Shown here: positions 46,875 through 56,493 of the stretch, piece by piece | How the letters are laid out: each line of letters begins with the position of its first letter | Numbering within the stretch: the stretch's first letter is position 1 | Source of the DNA: Anaeramoeba flamelloides | Lineage: Eukaryota > Metamonada > Anaeramoebidae | DNA: 64,000 nucleotides | Reading direction: 5' to 3' | NCBI GenBank assembly: GCA_027625915.1 | Contig: JANTQA010000070.1 | Span: forward strand, 13,707,001 to 13,771,000 | Notes under the pieces: generated by a model | What the model was told of the DNA's origin: nothing | The model's input: the letters and a program-made list of their open reading frames with translations, nothing else | The model's database searches: none | Program-made: the position numbers and the translations under genes

Positions 46875-47710
46875 AACACTCAACTGAATCTTTAAAACTC
46901 ATTAAAACAGAACAATAAAATTTAAAATTAAATATTTTAAAAATTGGTTTGCCCTTTTATTTGAAATGAGAAATCTCATTTTGTAAATTGTAAAAGAAAA
47001 AAAATTATAAAATCAATAAAAACTTTGAACCAGGCGAATTGGGAAAAAGTTCTCAACAGTTTAATGATAATTCTTTATACGTAAAACTTTTGTTCTTTAA
47101 AGTCGCATTTTCAAGACAAAGCCTACTAATTCATCTAGGTATTTTATTGGAATGTTTTTTTTCTTTATTTCTCTTTTTTCTAGGTTCCCTATTTTCAATC
47201 CAATAATTGTCTTTCTCAATTCCTATATCTAGTTCATTTGAAATCAAACTTAAACTGTTTTTATTTATACACTGGTAGATTATTTCCAAATTGGTTTCTT
47301 CTTATCTTGTTTTTTTCGTTTTATAACTTTTCAATATCTATAAATAAAAAAGTGAAAAATGAAAAAATGAATAATTAAAATGCAAATCACCAATAAGTAA
47401 TTATCTTATTAACCGTCAAATTCGATGGTATTGATGGTTTGGGATATGGACCATTTTGTTTGAAAAAAGACTTTATATTTCTATTTTAATTTAGTTTTCT
47501 AGTGTTTAAATAAGGATATTTTTGATTTGGGGTTTATTTTCATTTTGGAAAAAATTTCAAAAAGTTTGTTTCCAAATCAAATTATAAATAGGAAATAGAA
47601 AAAATACTTCTACATATTAGTTTAGGATTCAAGAAATAGGAATAGATGAGTTAAAACTTCAAGAAAGATTTTTTTTTTTTTCCTTGAAAAAATATTTAAA
47701 AAATTGCTAA
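46868..47710. other. gene-free stretch with repeat I
   Basis: 47345-47470 is the inverted counterpart of 31740-31860. A TTCAAATAAAAAGGCA / TGCCCTTTTATTTGAA pair at 46740-46756 and 46949-46965 may bound a small element around the TA run. No gene was seen. Confidence 0.4.
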
Positions 47711-47881
47711 GGGACTAGTCTCTATTAAAATTTTAAACCTAAATTTAATAGAAATTGTGAAAATTTTTGCTAATTACTTAGATTTGAAAGACCCTGTTTA
47801 TTTTTAATATTAGTTTTATTTCGAGATAAGGAATCCTTATTAAGAAATTGGTCAAAAAAAAAAATAATAGAGACTAGTACC
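47711..47881. mobile_element. 171-bp TTAA-type MITE (family B)
   Basis: The ends GGGACTAGTCTCTATTA and the complement of GGTACTAGTCTCTATTA are inverted. The right flank is TTAA (47882-47885) and the left flank is CTAA (47707-47710), one base from the expected duplication. It matches the outer part of the nested copy at 41566. Confidence 0.75.
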
Positions 47882-49389
47882 TTAAAGGATACTGAAGTCT
47901 CTCGAACCCTTTAAATCGTAAAAATACAACACCAGAAGCTTTTTTCAAATTCAAAGGATAGCCTGAACCATTTACATTTTTTTTTATTCAAAATTTCCAT
48001 TTTTAAAATATCAGTTTGAAAAAATCATATTATTTATTATTAATTATTGTTAATTTATAGGCTTTAAAAAAAAAATAATTCTAATTGGAATACTATTCAA
48101 AAATGAATTAAAGGCTAAAAATTCAATTTAAACTATCGAAAAAACTTGAAAAAACAAAAAAAAATTGTAAAAAAATTTCTATTTATTACATTAGAATTAA
48201 ACCAAAAAAATCCTTTTTAATAGATGAAGTAATCAACCCTAAATTTTTTAAAAAATTTAAAATACAATTTATTTTTGAATATTAGAGGTTTTGATGATAT
48301 TGTATGTAATTAATGAATAAGTTACAAAAATAGCGATAATTTTACGAAAATATATATAATTTCACGCAAATCGTGATATTTTAGAAAATAGTGATATTTT
48401 ATAAAATCACCCATAATAAAAAATTGTGATAAAATGAAAATTGTGATAATTATTAAAAAATCGTGATATATCAAAATATCATGTTTAAAAAGTAATCTTG
48501 GTATAATAGTAGATGTTTTTTAAGCTAATTGTACATTATTTTTACACTGAAATTTTTTTTGATCAAAAAATACATATGTAAAAAAAAAGTTAATTTTTTG
48601 AAAAAACAACAAAAAAGATACTTAATTCAGTCAAGGATAAGATTAAAGAGTACTATTGTGTTTTCATTTGGTTTGGTTGACAAATCTATTGATCCTTTTA
48701 GATCAACAAATACAAGAACTAAGGAGAAATAATTTTGTTGTAAGTCAAAATTGGTGTTGTAAATTGGGTTGAATAATGAGCTTCGAAAACATGGAACACT
48801 TCACATGTTCTTTAAAGAATGTGTTCTTGGGTGAAAACATTTTCAATATTCTCAAAAAGTCAAAAGGAGTTGGATAACTTTTCAAAAGCTTTCACAACTA
48901 ACTAGCCAGATAATCACCAATTATTAAGATTTTTCTAACAATTGTTGTCTTTTTCTTATTCTTCATCTTCTTCATCATCATCTTTGTATTGGGAAGAAAA
49001 AATCGCTAGAGTTTACAGGGTTTAGTTTAATCGATCACCAAAACAACCCCAATTCAAAATTTTTAACATACGAAAATCCAATTTTTGAAATAAAAACATA
49101 CATATTTTATATTCAAGTATATTGTTGAAATGTATAATTATTGTTGGATCATAAAATTTGATTCAGATTTAAAATTTTGTTAAGGGAGTAGCTACACCAT
49201 AAGACATGATAAAAATTTGAGAGAGATGAGATAAGAACATTTTATTTTAGTGGCGTGTGATCGTAGATTCTCTAAAAATTTTTTTAAAAAAATTATTTGT
49301 TATTTTTTTTTTAGTAATGTTCAACAATAAAAAAAAAGAGATTATATTGATAAAATAGTTTTTTTTATTATTATTTTTTTATTAAAATA

Positions 49390-49934
49390 AATTTAATTCC
49401 ATTAATTTGGGCCCAGTTTAAACAGTTGGAAAAATAACAATAACATGATTTATCTCCAATTGAAAATTAATTTTAATTCAACAAACTATTTCATTTTTTG
49501 TCTTTTTTGTTTTTGTTTTCATTTTCTTTTTTTCGAGTTACTTAATCTGTTTCGTTAGATCTGAAAATTTTTTATAGATGGTTGATACATGGTTACAGTT
49601 GAGTTTCTTAAATTGAAAAATCCACATATAACCGGTGCATGGTATCTTATCTTTTGATTGATCAACCATTGTTGGTGAAATTTTAACAAATCTACCAATA
49701 TATTTTATGTTCACCCTCTTTCATTTCGACTCGTTTCCTTATTTTTGACACACTTGTTTTGATTTTTTATTTTCTATTGTTTTCTTATATTTGGATGAAA
49801 ATGATTACTTAAAAAACCATTAATACTATTTTACTTAAATATGGTTTTATATTACGTTTGGAAAAATCTAATAAATTGAGTTTTTGTTTTCCTATTTTTG
49901 ATTTTAGATGTGTCCAAATTTTTGGAATGGGGTT
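49390..49934 (-). mobile_element. 545-bp Tc1/mariner deletion derivative (family D), nested
   Basis: Co-linear with 33079-33606, including CAAACTATTTCATTTTTTGT, TCTGTTTCGTTAGATCTG and TGTGTCCAAATTTTTGGAAT. TA flanks both ends (49388-49389 and 49935-49936). The left terminal repeat is degraded. The transposase-like frame on the minus strand is broken. Confidence 0.75.
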
Positions 49935-50299
49935 TAGTTTTTTTTTTTTGGGAGATATAATTTCAGATTTTTTGAATAAAACTTGTAGCTAATTTTTGGT
50001 TTAAACTTTGATAACATATAATCATATTCACTTCTCCAATTCCACTAAACCCAACGATTTAAAACCCTAACAAGTAATAATTTGACTTAATTAGTTTAAT
50101 TTTTGGGAATCTTCTAGCTATTTAAGTCCCATTTATGCTTCCTTTTATGATTCTCTCAATTGTGATGTTGTTGTTCTTTTTTAAACAAAATCCATTAATC
50201 CCAAATGCCACTAATAAAAAAATATTTCCAATTGATTTATGTTGTCAGGATTAAAAAAATCGCAAAAATGATGAAAAAATAAAAAATGAAAAAATTAAA

Positions 50300-50394
50300 T
50301 GCCACAATAGAGTGTTGAGAGAAGGATAAAAGATAAGTTATTCAACATTCAAAACACTATTTTAAGCAATTCAACTCAACATTCTATTGTGGCA
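50300..50394. repeat. 95-nt hairpin with 20-bp arms
   Basis: TGCCACAATAGAGTGTTGAG at 50300-50319 pairs with CTCAACATTCTATTGTGGCA at 50375-50394, with one mismatch. A third ATTCAACATTC-like word lies in the loop. It could be a tiny MITE or a transcribed hairpin. Confidence 0.8.
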
Positions 50395-50940
50395 ATTTCT
50401 TTGAGACTTTGAAAAAAAAATTTAAAAAATCTAAAGAATGAAGTACTTTAAATAATAAAAATCAATGAGTTGCAACCAGAGCAAAAAATGTTATTTTCTG
50501 ATCCTTTTCAGAATTGCAAAAAAGTGAAAAATTTTTCTTTACCGTGGCTACTCCCTTAAAAAAAAAAAATAAAAAGGAAAAAAATTTTTTTCCTTTCAAA
50601 CAAGATCATTCCATTTATAAAAGTTTTCTGACTTTCAAAACTTTCTTACACTCGAAGACACCTTATAACCCTTTCAAACATTTTTTAACAGTTTTAATGG
50701 GGAAAAAACGTTGTAAAAGTGTTTTTTTTTTGTAACATTCAAAATACGTTTTAAAGGTGATTCCAAAATAATAATTTTCTTAATCGCGATTATTTATTTT
50801 ATATCGTGATGATGTTGAATATCACTATTTTATGATTTTTCTTGATAAAGTTGAACTAATCGCGATTTTTTTAATACCATCGTGATTTTATTGTTATTAT
50901 CATGATAATATATGTTATCATCAAAACCTCTATTATTCAA

Positions 50941-51845
50941 AGAGAATAAAATAATTGTCGAGACCAATTTTTTTTTTTTAATTTTGTTGTTAGTAAAAAT
51001 TTGAATAATATATTTGTAAAATTTGAATTTTTCCTTTCTAAATTAAAACAGATCTTGGAAAAAATTTTGATCTATGGTTTCTTATTCAATAATATATTTT
51101 ATGTCTAGATTTTAAAAACTCAAAAATTAATAAAATGGTAAAAAATGAAAAAAAAAATATCAATTATTAATCTGACTCAAACTGATGTCTAAATAGTTTA
51201 AATTTAAAAAAAATATTTGTTGAAAAAATTTCCAAATTTTACAATGATTAAAAATATTATTTTTTTTTTAAAATTTAATTTATATATATATTTTTTTATT
51301 TGTAAATTATTTAGAATCAAATATATATATATATATATATATTGCTATCGAATGGTCATCAATAGACAAAAGAAATTTTCTATGTGATTCCAAAATATAT
51401 TTTGTTATGAATAAATTATTTATTAAAGTATTTTAGATAATTTTGTGTTACAAAGTGTACCAAAAAAATTTCCAGTAAAATATAATATATTTTAATCATT
51501 AAAACTAAGAAGTTTTTGATGTTTAGACAAATTTTTCAAATTTTTTTTTTTTTTGACAAAATTTTGGATTGTAAAAATAATAAAATCAAAATAACCAAGA
51601 AAAATTTTTCAAATGTTGAAAATTTTTTTCAAGTTATTTTTTTATTGTAGATAACTATACAATTTTTAATTAAAAAATTTTCTTTCAAAGATAATTGTTT
51701 ATAAATTCTATATCTTATAATCCTTTGATCAGAATTCAAATTAAAAATTTTATTTCACGGACAACTTGGATATTTGGGTTTCTAAGGGATGTATGGATTT
51801 ACATATATAACTGTATGTAAGCATTTATTTATGTATAAGCAAAGA
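50941..51845. other. gene-free A/T-rich stretch
   Basis: Contains a (TA)n run at 51320-51341. Nothing coding was seen before the 3' end of the orphan gene at 51846. Confidence 0.45.
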
Positions 51846-53969
51846 TTAAATTAATCTTTTTTTTAATAGCCAATCAACTCTAATTTTTACATTGATTTTA
51901 TTATCATTTTGGTTTACCACTGTTCTTTTTTTTGGGGGGTTGTCTACAACTACATTTTTTGTACATAAATTACTTAACCCAGGATTAGAAATTATTTGTT
52001 TAAAGGGGAAACGTTCAAAAATGGTATCCACGTCAAATTCCAATTTTTCACAAAATTCTTTCGAAATTATTTCCCAGTATTTGCCGTTATTAATACCATA
52101 AGCTAGTATTAAAGATTTCACCAATTTGACTTTTTTCCCTCGATTATTTAAATATAAATTTAAAGGGTTGCCATCAAAATTTTTATTAATCAATTGATAA
52201 TATTGCTTAACTATCCCGTCTTTTTTGATTAATTCTGAAGATAGTAATAAACAGGATAAAATAAATTTTGATTTTCCTAAATAGAATAAATACTTTTCAC
52301 AAAATTTTTGTTGTGATTCATTTGCAAAATAAACATTTAATCTGTCTACAAAGCGTTTATTAAACCAATATAGCAATACATCATATGAGATATTTTGTTG
52401 ATAAATTTTTTCTAATCTTCGTTTTAATTTTTCACTTTCGCTTTCACTTTCGCTTCCCTTTCCCTTTCCCTTTCCCTTTTCCGTTTCCGTTTCCGTTTCT
52501 CCTTGGTTGTTGTTGTTGCTGCTGCTGCTGCTGTTGTTGTTGTTATTGTTATTATTTGAATTAAAATTATTAATTTCTAATAATATTGCCCATAATTCAT
52601 TACAAAAATCAGGGGTGTCTTCGTCATTATAAATTAATGAAAGTAAACCTAATAAAATTTCTAAAATAAATTCTGTAAATGTTCTTCTAGAATTTGATAA
52701 TAAATATTTTAATTGGGATTGGAAATTATTTGTTTCGTTTTCAGACGCATTAAAAACTTTACCAATTTTATTTGCAAATTTTTTAGTATAAGGTGTTAAG
52801 AATTTTTGAGAGGCGCCACCAGAGATCGCCCATAATATCCCTGTTAATAATTTAAAAACTTCTTTACCAGATTCAACAACTGTCGAGTCGAGTCTTCTTA
52901 ATGAATTTTGTTTGTTGGGTTTGGGTTTTAAATCTCGTTTTCTGAGTTTTGGATCTTCGAGGCTCAACCCTTTCAACATTTTTTGATCAAATTCTTCTTC
53001 AAGTTTTTTAAATTTTAATTTTTTTTTGATCTTCATATTCTGATTTTGATTCTTATTCTTCCCCTTATTCTTATTCTTATTCTTATTCTTATTCTTATTA
53101 ATATTTTTGGTGTTATTATTCTCTTTTTCTTTTTTTGTTTTATTTTTAGTCTTGGGGTTTGAACTATTTTTTCCTATTTTCTTTTTAAAATTTAATTGTT
53201 TTTTTTTGTTCTCTATTTGGATCTTATTACCGTTGGCGATCTGGATCTTCTTAATGTTGGGATCATAATTGCCATCACTGTCGTCGTCTTCGTCTGGTTC
53301 AAGTTCAGGAATGAATCCAGATCTACTTTCAGATGAATCCATTTCATAATGAGAATTTTGAAATTGCATTTGGAAATCTAATTGTGGTTGGAATGGATTA
53401 AAATTGCCAGAATTTTGATGTTTCAAGATTGCTTCCATTGAGATCTTGCGCTCTGGATACAAAATTGATTTTTGTTGTGTTTGTTCTTCGGGCAATGGGA
53501 TCGTAATTGGCTGCTTTCTTTGCTTTTTCAGAACAATCGGATTATTCTCGTAATAGTCATCCTCGTTGTTCATCGGATCAAGAATAATGCTTGAAATCGG
53601 ATCATTGTTAAAGGTACTAAACGAAGATTCTAAAGATGGCACATGTCTTAAAGATCCAAGTTTTATTAGCCCTTCGATTGAAGAATGTAAATCCGTTTCG
53701 TTATTGTTCTTGTTATTGCTATTGCTATTGCTATTGCTATTATTGCTGTTTGTTGAATTATAATTGTTTTGGCTTTGTGATTTTTCGAAATGAGAATTCT
53801 GGTTTGTTTCTTGTTGTTCTTGTGATTGAGGTTCGGTATTTGTAAAGTTTTTAAAACCAAAATCGTTTTCTGATTTTGAATCAAATTGTTGCTCTAAATC
53901 TTCTAAAAATAATGAGTCAAAATCGGGATCTAAAATTGGATCATATCTTGTATTGTTTCCAAAGTCCAT
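51846..53969 (-). CDS. 707-residue Asn/Lys-rich orphan protein with two helical folded segments
   Basis: One uninterrupted frame of 707 residues begins MDFGNNTRYDPILDPDFD. The first 75 residues are acidic. About 69-92 is an Asn/Ser repeat, about 100-245 is mixed with acidic clusters, and about 250-345 is a Lys/Asn linker with (NK)n runs that could act as a nuclear signal. A predicted helical domain follows (GKEVFKLLTGILWAISGGAS, LLSNSRRTFTEFILEILLGL), then Asn/Ser and TE/GK/SE repeats. A second helical domain follows (VLLYWFNKRFVDRLNVYF, KFILSCLLLSSELIKKDGIV, LVKSLILAYGINNGKYWEII). I recognise no family. Domain layout with a basic disordered linker fits a nuclear or regulatory protein, but this is a guess. 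Both halves look under selection because A/T-rich DNA would not stay open this long. Confidence 0.8.
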   Translation of the reverse strand: MDFGNNTRYDPILDPDFDSLFLEDLEQQFDSKSENDFGFKNFTNTEPQSQEQQETNQNSHFEKSQSQNNYNSTNSNNSNSNSNSNNKNNNETDLHSSIEGLIKLGSLRHVPSLESSFSTFNNDPISSIILDPMNNEDDYYENNPIVLKKQRKQPITIPLPEEQTQQKSILYPERKISMEAILKHQNSGNFNPFQPQLDFQMQFQNSHYEMDSSESRSGFIPELEPDEDDDSDGNYDPNIKKIQIANGNKIQIENKKKQLNFKKKIGKNSSNPKTKNKTKKEKENNNTKNINKNKNKNKNKNKGKNKNQNQNMKIKKKLKFKKLEEEFDQKMLKGLSLEDPKLRKRDLKPKPNKQNSLRRLDSTVVESGKEVFKLLTGILWAISGGASQKFLTPYTKKFANKIGKVFNASENETNNFQSQLKYLLSNSRRTFTEFILEILLGLLSLIYNDEDTPDFCNELWAILLEINNFNSNNNNNNNNSSSSSNNNNQGETETETEKGKGKGKGSESESESEKLKRRLEKIYQQNISYDVLLYWFNKRFVDRLNVYFANESQQKFCEKYLFYLGKSKFILSCLLLSSELIKKDGIVKQYYQLINKNFDGNPLNLYLNNRGKKVKLVKSLILAYGINNGKYWEIISKEFCEKLEFDVDTIFERFPFKQIISNPGLSNLCTKNVVVDNPPKKRTVVNQNDNKINVKIRVDWLLKKRLI
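52432..52557. repeat. coding hexamer and triplet repeats in the 707-residue gene
   Basis: Read on the minus strand, (AAC/AAT)n and (AGC)n triplets (Asn and Ser runs) are followed by hexamer runs encoding TETETE, GKGKGKGK and SESESESE. The three dipeptides arise from one-base variants of a single GAAAGG-like hexamer, so one slippage-prone unit seems to have been recoloured by point changes. Confidence 0.85.
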
Positions 53970-55227
53970 TTCTGATATTTACAAATTGGTTATTTCTGGT
54001 TTTCTTTTTTTTTTTTTTTTTTTTGTTTTCTTTACTTGGTTTTTTTTTTTAAATGGTTTTAATTCAATTAATATTGAAAAAGTGTTAATTTGGTTGTCTG
54101 TTTGAAATAAAAAAAATTTTAAAAAAAAAAGCTCTGTATTGACCGAATAAGTCTGCTTTTTTTTTTAAACAATTAATTAAAAAGAATTGAAAAAATGAAG
54201 AAAAATGATAAAAGAAACAAACAAAAAATCTCATACATGTGAAAGATTTGACTTTGAGAAATCTTTTCCTCTTTAGACAAGCTCCAAATGTTTTGTCAAG
54301 CTTTCAAAGTGTTGGAAAGTGTCGTGATAGATTACAAAGATACAAAGCTGTTAGAAAAGTCATGAGGCTTTTTGTAGCAAATACAAGGTATAAACTGTTT
54401 GAAGATACTATCAGTGAATGAAAAAGACATGTTTTCGATTTTTTGAAAAATTGTTTTATATTTTGGGTTGAAATGTTTTTCAGAGTAGACTCCTTTTTAG
54501 GGGTATCTGTAGATACATTATTAAAAAAATAACTCTTTCGAAATAACGATCAGTAATTCTTAAATACAAATTATAAACTAATTCATTGAAATCTAGACAT
54601 GAAAACCTTGTCCTCTATGACTTTTCGATAAATTACCCCAAGAATTAACCAATATGATAGTCCAATTGTTCTATAATTTCAACATGAAAGATTTAATTTT
54701 CGATTCTTTGTGTTGAAAAATTTTTTAATCTCTTGAGGAATCAATTTGAAATTGAAAAACTTCTTTCTTTTTTTTTGTGAATAAATCTCTATCAAGTCAA
54801 TTAAAAGTTCTTACTTGGTTTAAATCTCTTTTTGATTTTAAATATGTTGTTGTTATCAAGTAAAACATAAAATTATTTCTTTTTTTAATTGTTAGAAATC
54901 AAAAACTTTCATTATAAATTCTACTTGTCTTCTCTTTGAGAAAACTCCTCAAGTTTTAAAAAGTTTTCTACAAAATGTAATAACAGCCAAAATCAAAGTA
55001 TTTGATCACCAATTAATTCTAATTTATGGATTTTCACAAATTCTCGTTTTTATTTGAAACTTGAAAAAATACTATCATGGTAAATTATCTTGATAATTTC
55101 GAATAATTGTAAGACCGTTAACCCAAACATGCAAAAAACGAAAACCCTTGGTTATTTGAAACAAAAGATAAGACAAATATTTTGACCATTTTTTTCCTTT
55201 TTCCTCTTTGATAATAACTTGTTAGCG
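53970..55227. other. intergenic stretch between divergent orphan genes, one coding-like patch
   Basis: 54239-54421 on the plus strand is open for 60 codons without a proper ATG. It reads RQAPNVLSSFQSVGKC and KVMRLFVANTRYKLFED, with higher G+C than its flanks. An alternative frame after the acceptor at 54284 (CTCTTTAG) reads KLQMFCQAFKVLESVV. Neither can be placed in a gene. The rest is A/T-rich, with a T-run leader just upstream of the 707-residue gene. Confidence 0.4.
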
Positions 55228-55800
55228 ATGGAATCATCTCGAAAGGCTATAATACTACATAAATCATCTTGGCAAAAATTACATCTCCAAACTTGTTCTT
55301 TAGTTTCAAATATTAGTGGCCTTACAAATAGCACGAATACAAACATCCAGATTACTTCAATCTTGAAGGAACTTGATGAATATCTTGTTAAATGTACACA
55401 AACTTTTTTTAATATTCTTTTTTTTTTTTTTAATTTTACCAATCTTCAAGCAATTCTTTCCTTTTTTACTCCGAATTTTCTCAATAAAGTTTCCCAAATC
55501 GCAAAAGAAACAAGAGAAATTAAAAAAAAGGCACTTGAGCAATTCTCTTCGTTGTCTACAAAAATCGAAGAAACAGATCAAAAAGAAACTACCATCAACA
55601 AGCCCTTCTTAAATGAAAATGACTTGACAAAGCTTTTCCAAATTAAAGCAATAGCAAATCAGATCGAACAAGATCTACAAACAAAAGAAATGATTCGAAA
55701 TGTCTTAAATAATGAAACATCTGAACAGTCGTTAGTAACGATTGTAAGAACTTGGGTGGCACAGCCTTTTCTTGATAAAAATAATAATTTTTTCAATTAA
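55228..55800 (+). CDS. 171-residue helical orphan protein with a probable 57-nt in-frame intron
   Basis: The frame from the ATG at 55228 to TAA at 55798-55800 is open throughout, but 55394-55450 is T-rich and non-coding in character. It has a GT donor (AAAT|GTACAC) and an AG acceptor (CTTCAAG|CA). Removing its 57 nt keeps the frame, turning a phenylalanine run into LVKSILSFFTPNF. The protein is mostly charged helix: QIAKETREIKKKALEQFSSL, NENDLTKLFQIKAIANQIEQ, then LVTIVRTWVAQPFL near the end. It looks like a small coiled-coil subunit of a larger complex, but I recognise no family. Start choice is supported by the coding character beginning at MESSRKAIILHK. Confidence 0.6.
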   Translation: MESSRKAIILHKSSWQKLHLQTCSLVSNISGLTNSTNTNIQITSILKELDEYLVKCTQTFFNILFFFFNFTNLQAILSFFTPNFLNKVSQIAKETREIKKKALEQFSSLSTKIEETDQKETTINKPFLNENDLTKLFQIKAIANQIEQDLQTKEMIRNVLNNETSEQSLVTIVRTWVAQPFLDKNNNFFN

Positions 55801-56493
55801 TAATAGATGAATAAACGAAATATAACTTTAATTTCATTTTCATTTTTGTTTAATATTTTAAACAATGACCAAAAAGCATAATACTTGGTTGAGCGATGTG
55901 CAAGACTTTTTTGGGATTTTGCAATCCAAATTGTTCTTTTTTTGTAATCCCAAAAAGACTGAAAATACTTTTGTTCAACGATCCAATCGAATTTCATTGT
56001 TAAACTTGACAAAACTTCCCAAAAGATTCTACAATAGAAAAAGCAAGTCTGAGTATTTTTTTGTTTGTTGAAAAGATCCGAAAAAAATCTATTTTGTTAA
56101 GGGACTAGTAAACTAAAAAAAAATCTTCAAGGAAATTTAATTGCAAATTTAAAATAAATACTACCGCTTCTTGAAATTTAAAAATGGTTTAAAAATCTGG
56201 TTACTCAAAGAGTAAACTGCTTTTAATGCTATTTTCAGAGATGAGTTATTGTTTTAAAAAAAGAATTTCCATTTTTCTCATTTTTGAAACGTTCAAAATC
56301 CAAACAATTTAGTGAATTATTTAAAAAAAAAAATTATTTTCTTTGAAAGAAGTAAGAAATCTTAATATCAGTCACGAGTGTACCAAAATACACTTTAAAA
56401 ATGAAACTCACTCAGTTTTGGAATTACTTCGTATAAAAAATCTACTTAATTTCAAAAAAATTACAATAATTATGTTAGAATAAAAAAATATAC
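55801..56493. other. intergenic stretch with an orphan TTAA element end
   Basis: At 56097-56113, TTAAGGGACTAGTAAAC matches the family B end, but no matching opposite end was found downstream. The frame at 55865-56071 (plus) and its antisense are both open; neither is supported. Confidence 0.4.

Larger units (their letters stand above)
49184..50555. mobile_element. 1372-bp TTAA-flanked element (family B relative), nested
   Basis: TTAA at 49180-49183 and 50556-50559 flanks the inverted ends GGGAGTAGCTAC and GGGAGTAGCCAC. The end word differs by one base from the GGGACTAG copies at 41566 and 47711. The interior is non-coding and holds the family D copy at 49390 and the hairpin at 50300. Confidence 0.75.
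48275..50940. mobile_element. 2.67-kb inverted-end element with GTGATA-rich subterminal zones, carrying nested insertions
   Basis: The ends TTGAATATTAGAGGTTTTGA and the complement of TTGAATAATAGAGGTTTTGA are inverted for about 28 bp. The zones inside them (48320-48485 and 50765-50905) hold many ATCGTGAT/ATCGCGAT/TATCAC words. A coding-like patch lies at 48600-48880. A family B TTAA element (49184-50555) has inserted in the right half and itself contains a family D copy and a hairpin. Removing it leaves about 1.29 kb. The superfamily is undetermined; the subterminal motif clusters resemble transposase-binding arrays of hAT or Mutator-like elements (inference). Confidence 0.6.

Noticed and set aside
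48320-48485. CRISPR-like or satellite array of GTGATA words
   Set aside because: Spacing is irregular, words vary and lie on both strands; better explained as a subterminal motif cluster of the enclosing element.
53566-53884. Leu, Cys/Tyr and Ile/Thr/Ala repeat frames
   Set aside because: Shadows of the (SN)n-coding triplet tract in the 707-residue gene.
55797-56071. Opposed frames of 71 and 68 codons
   Set aside because: Both strands are open and look partly coding, so neither can be chosen; no motif, and the plus frame ends in Phe/Cys low complexity.
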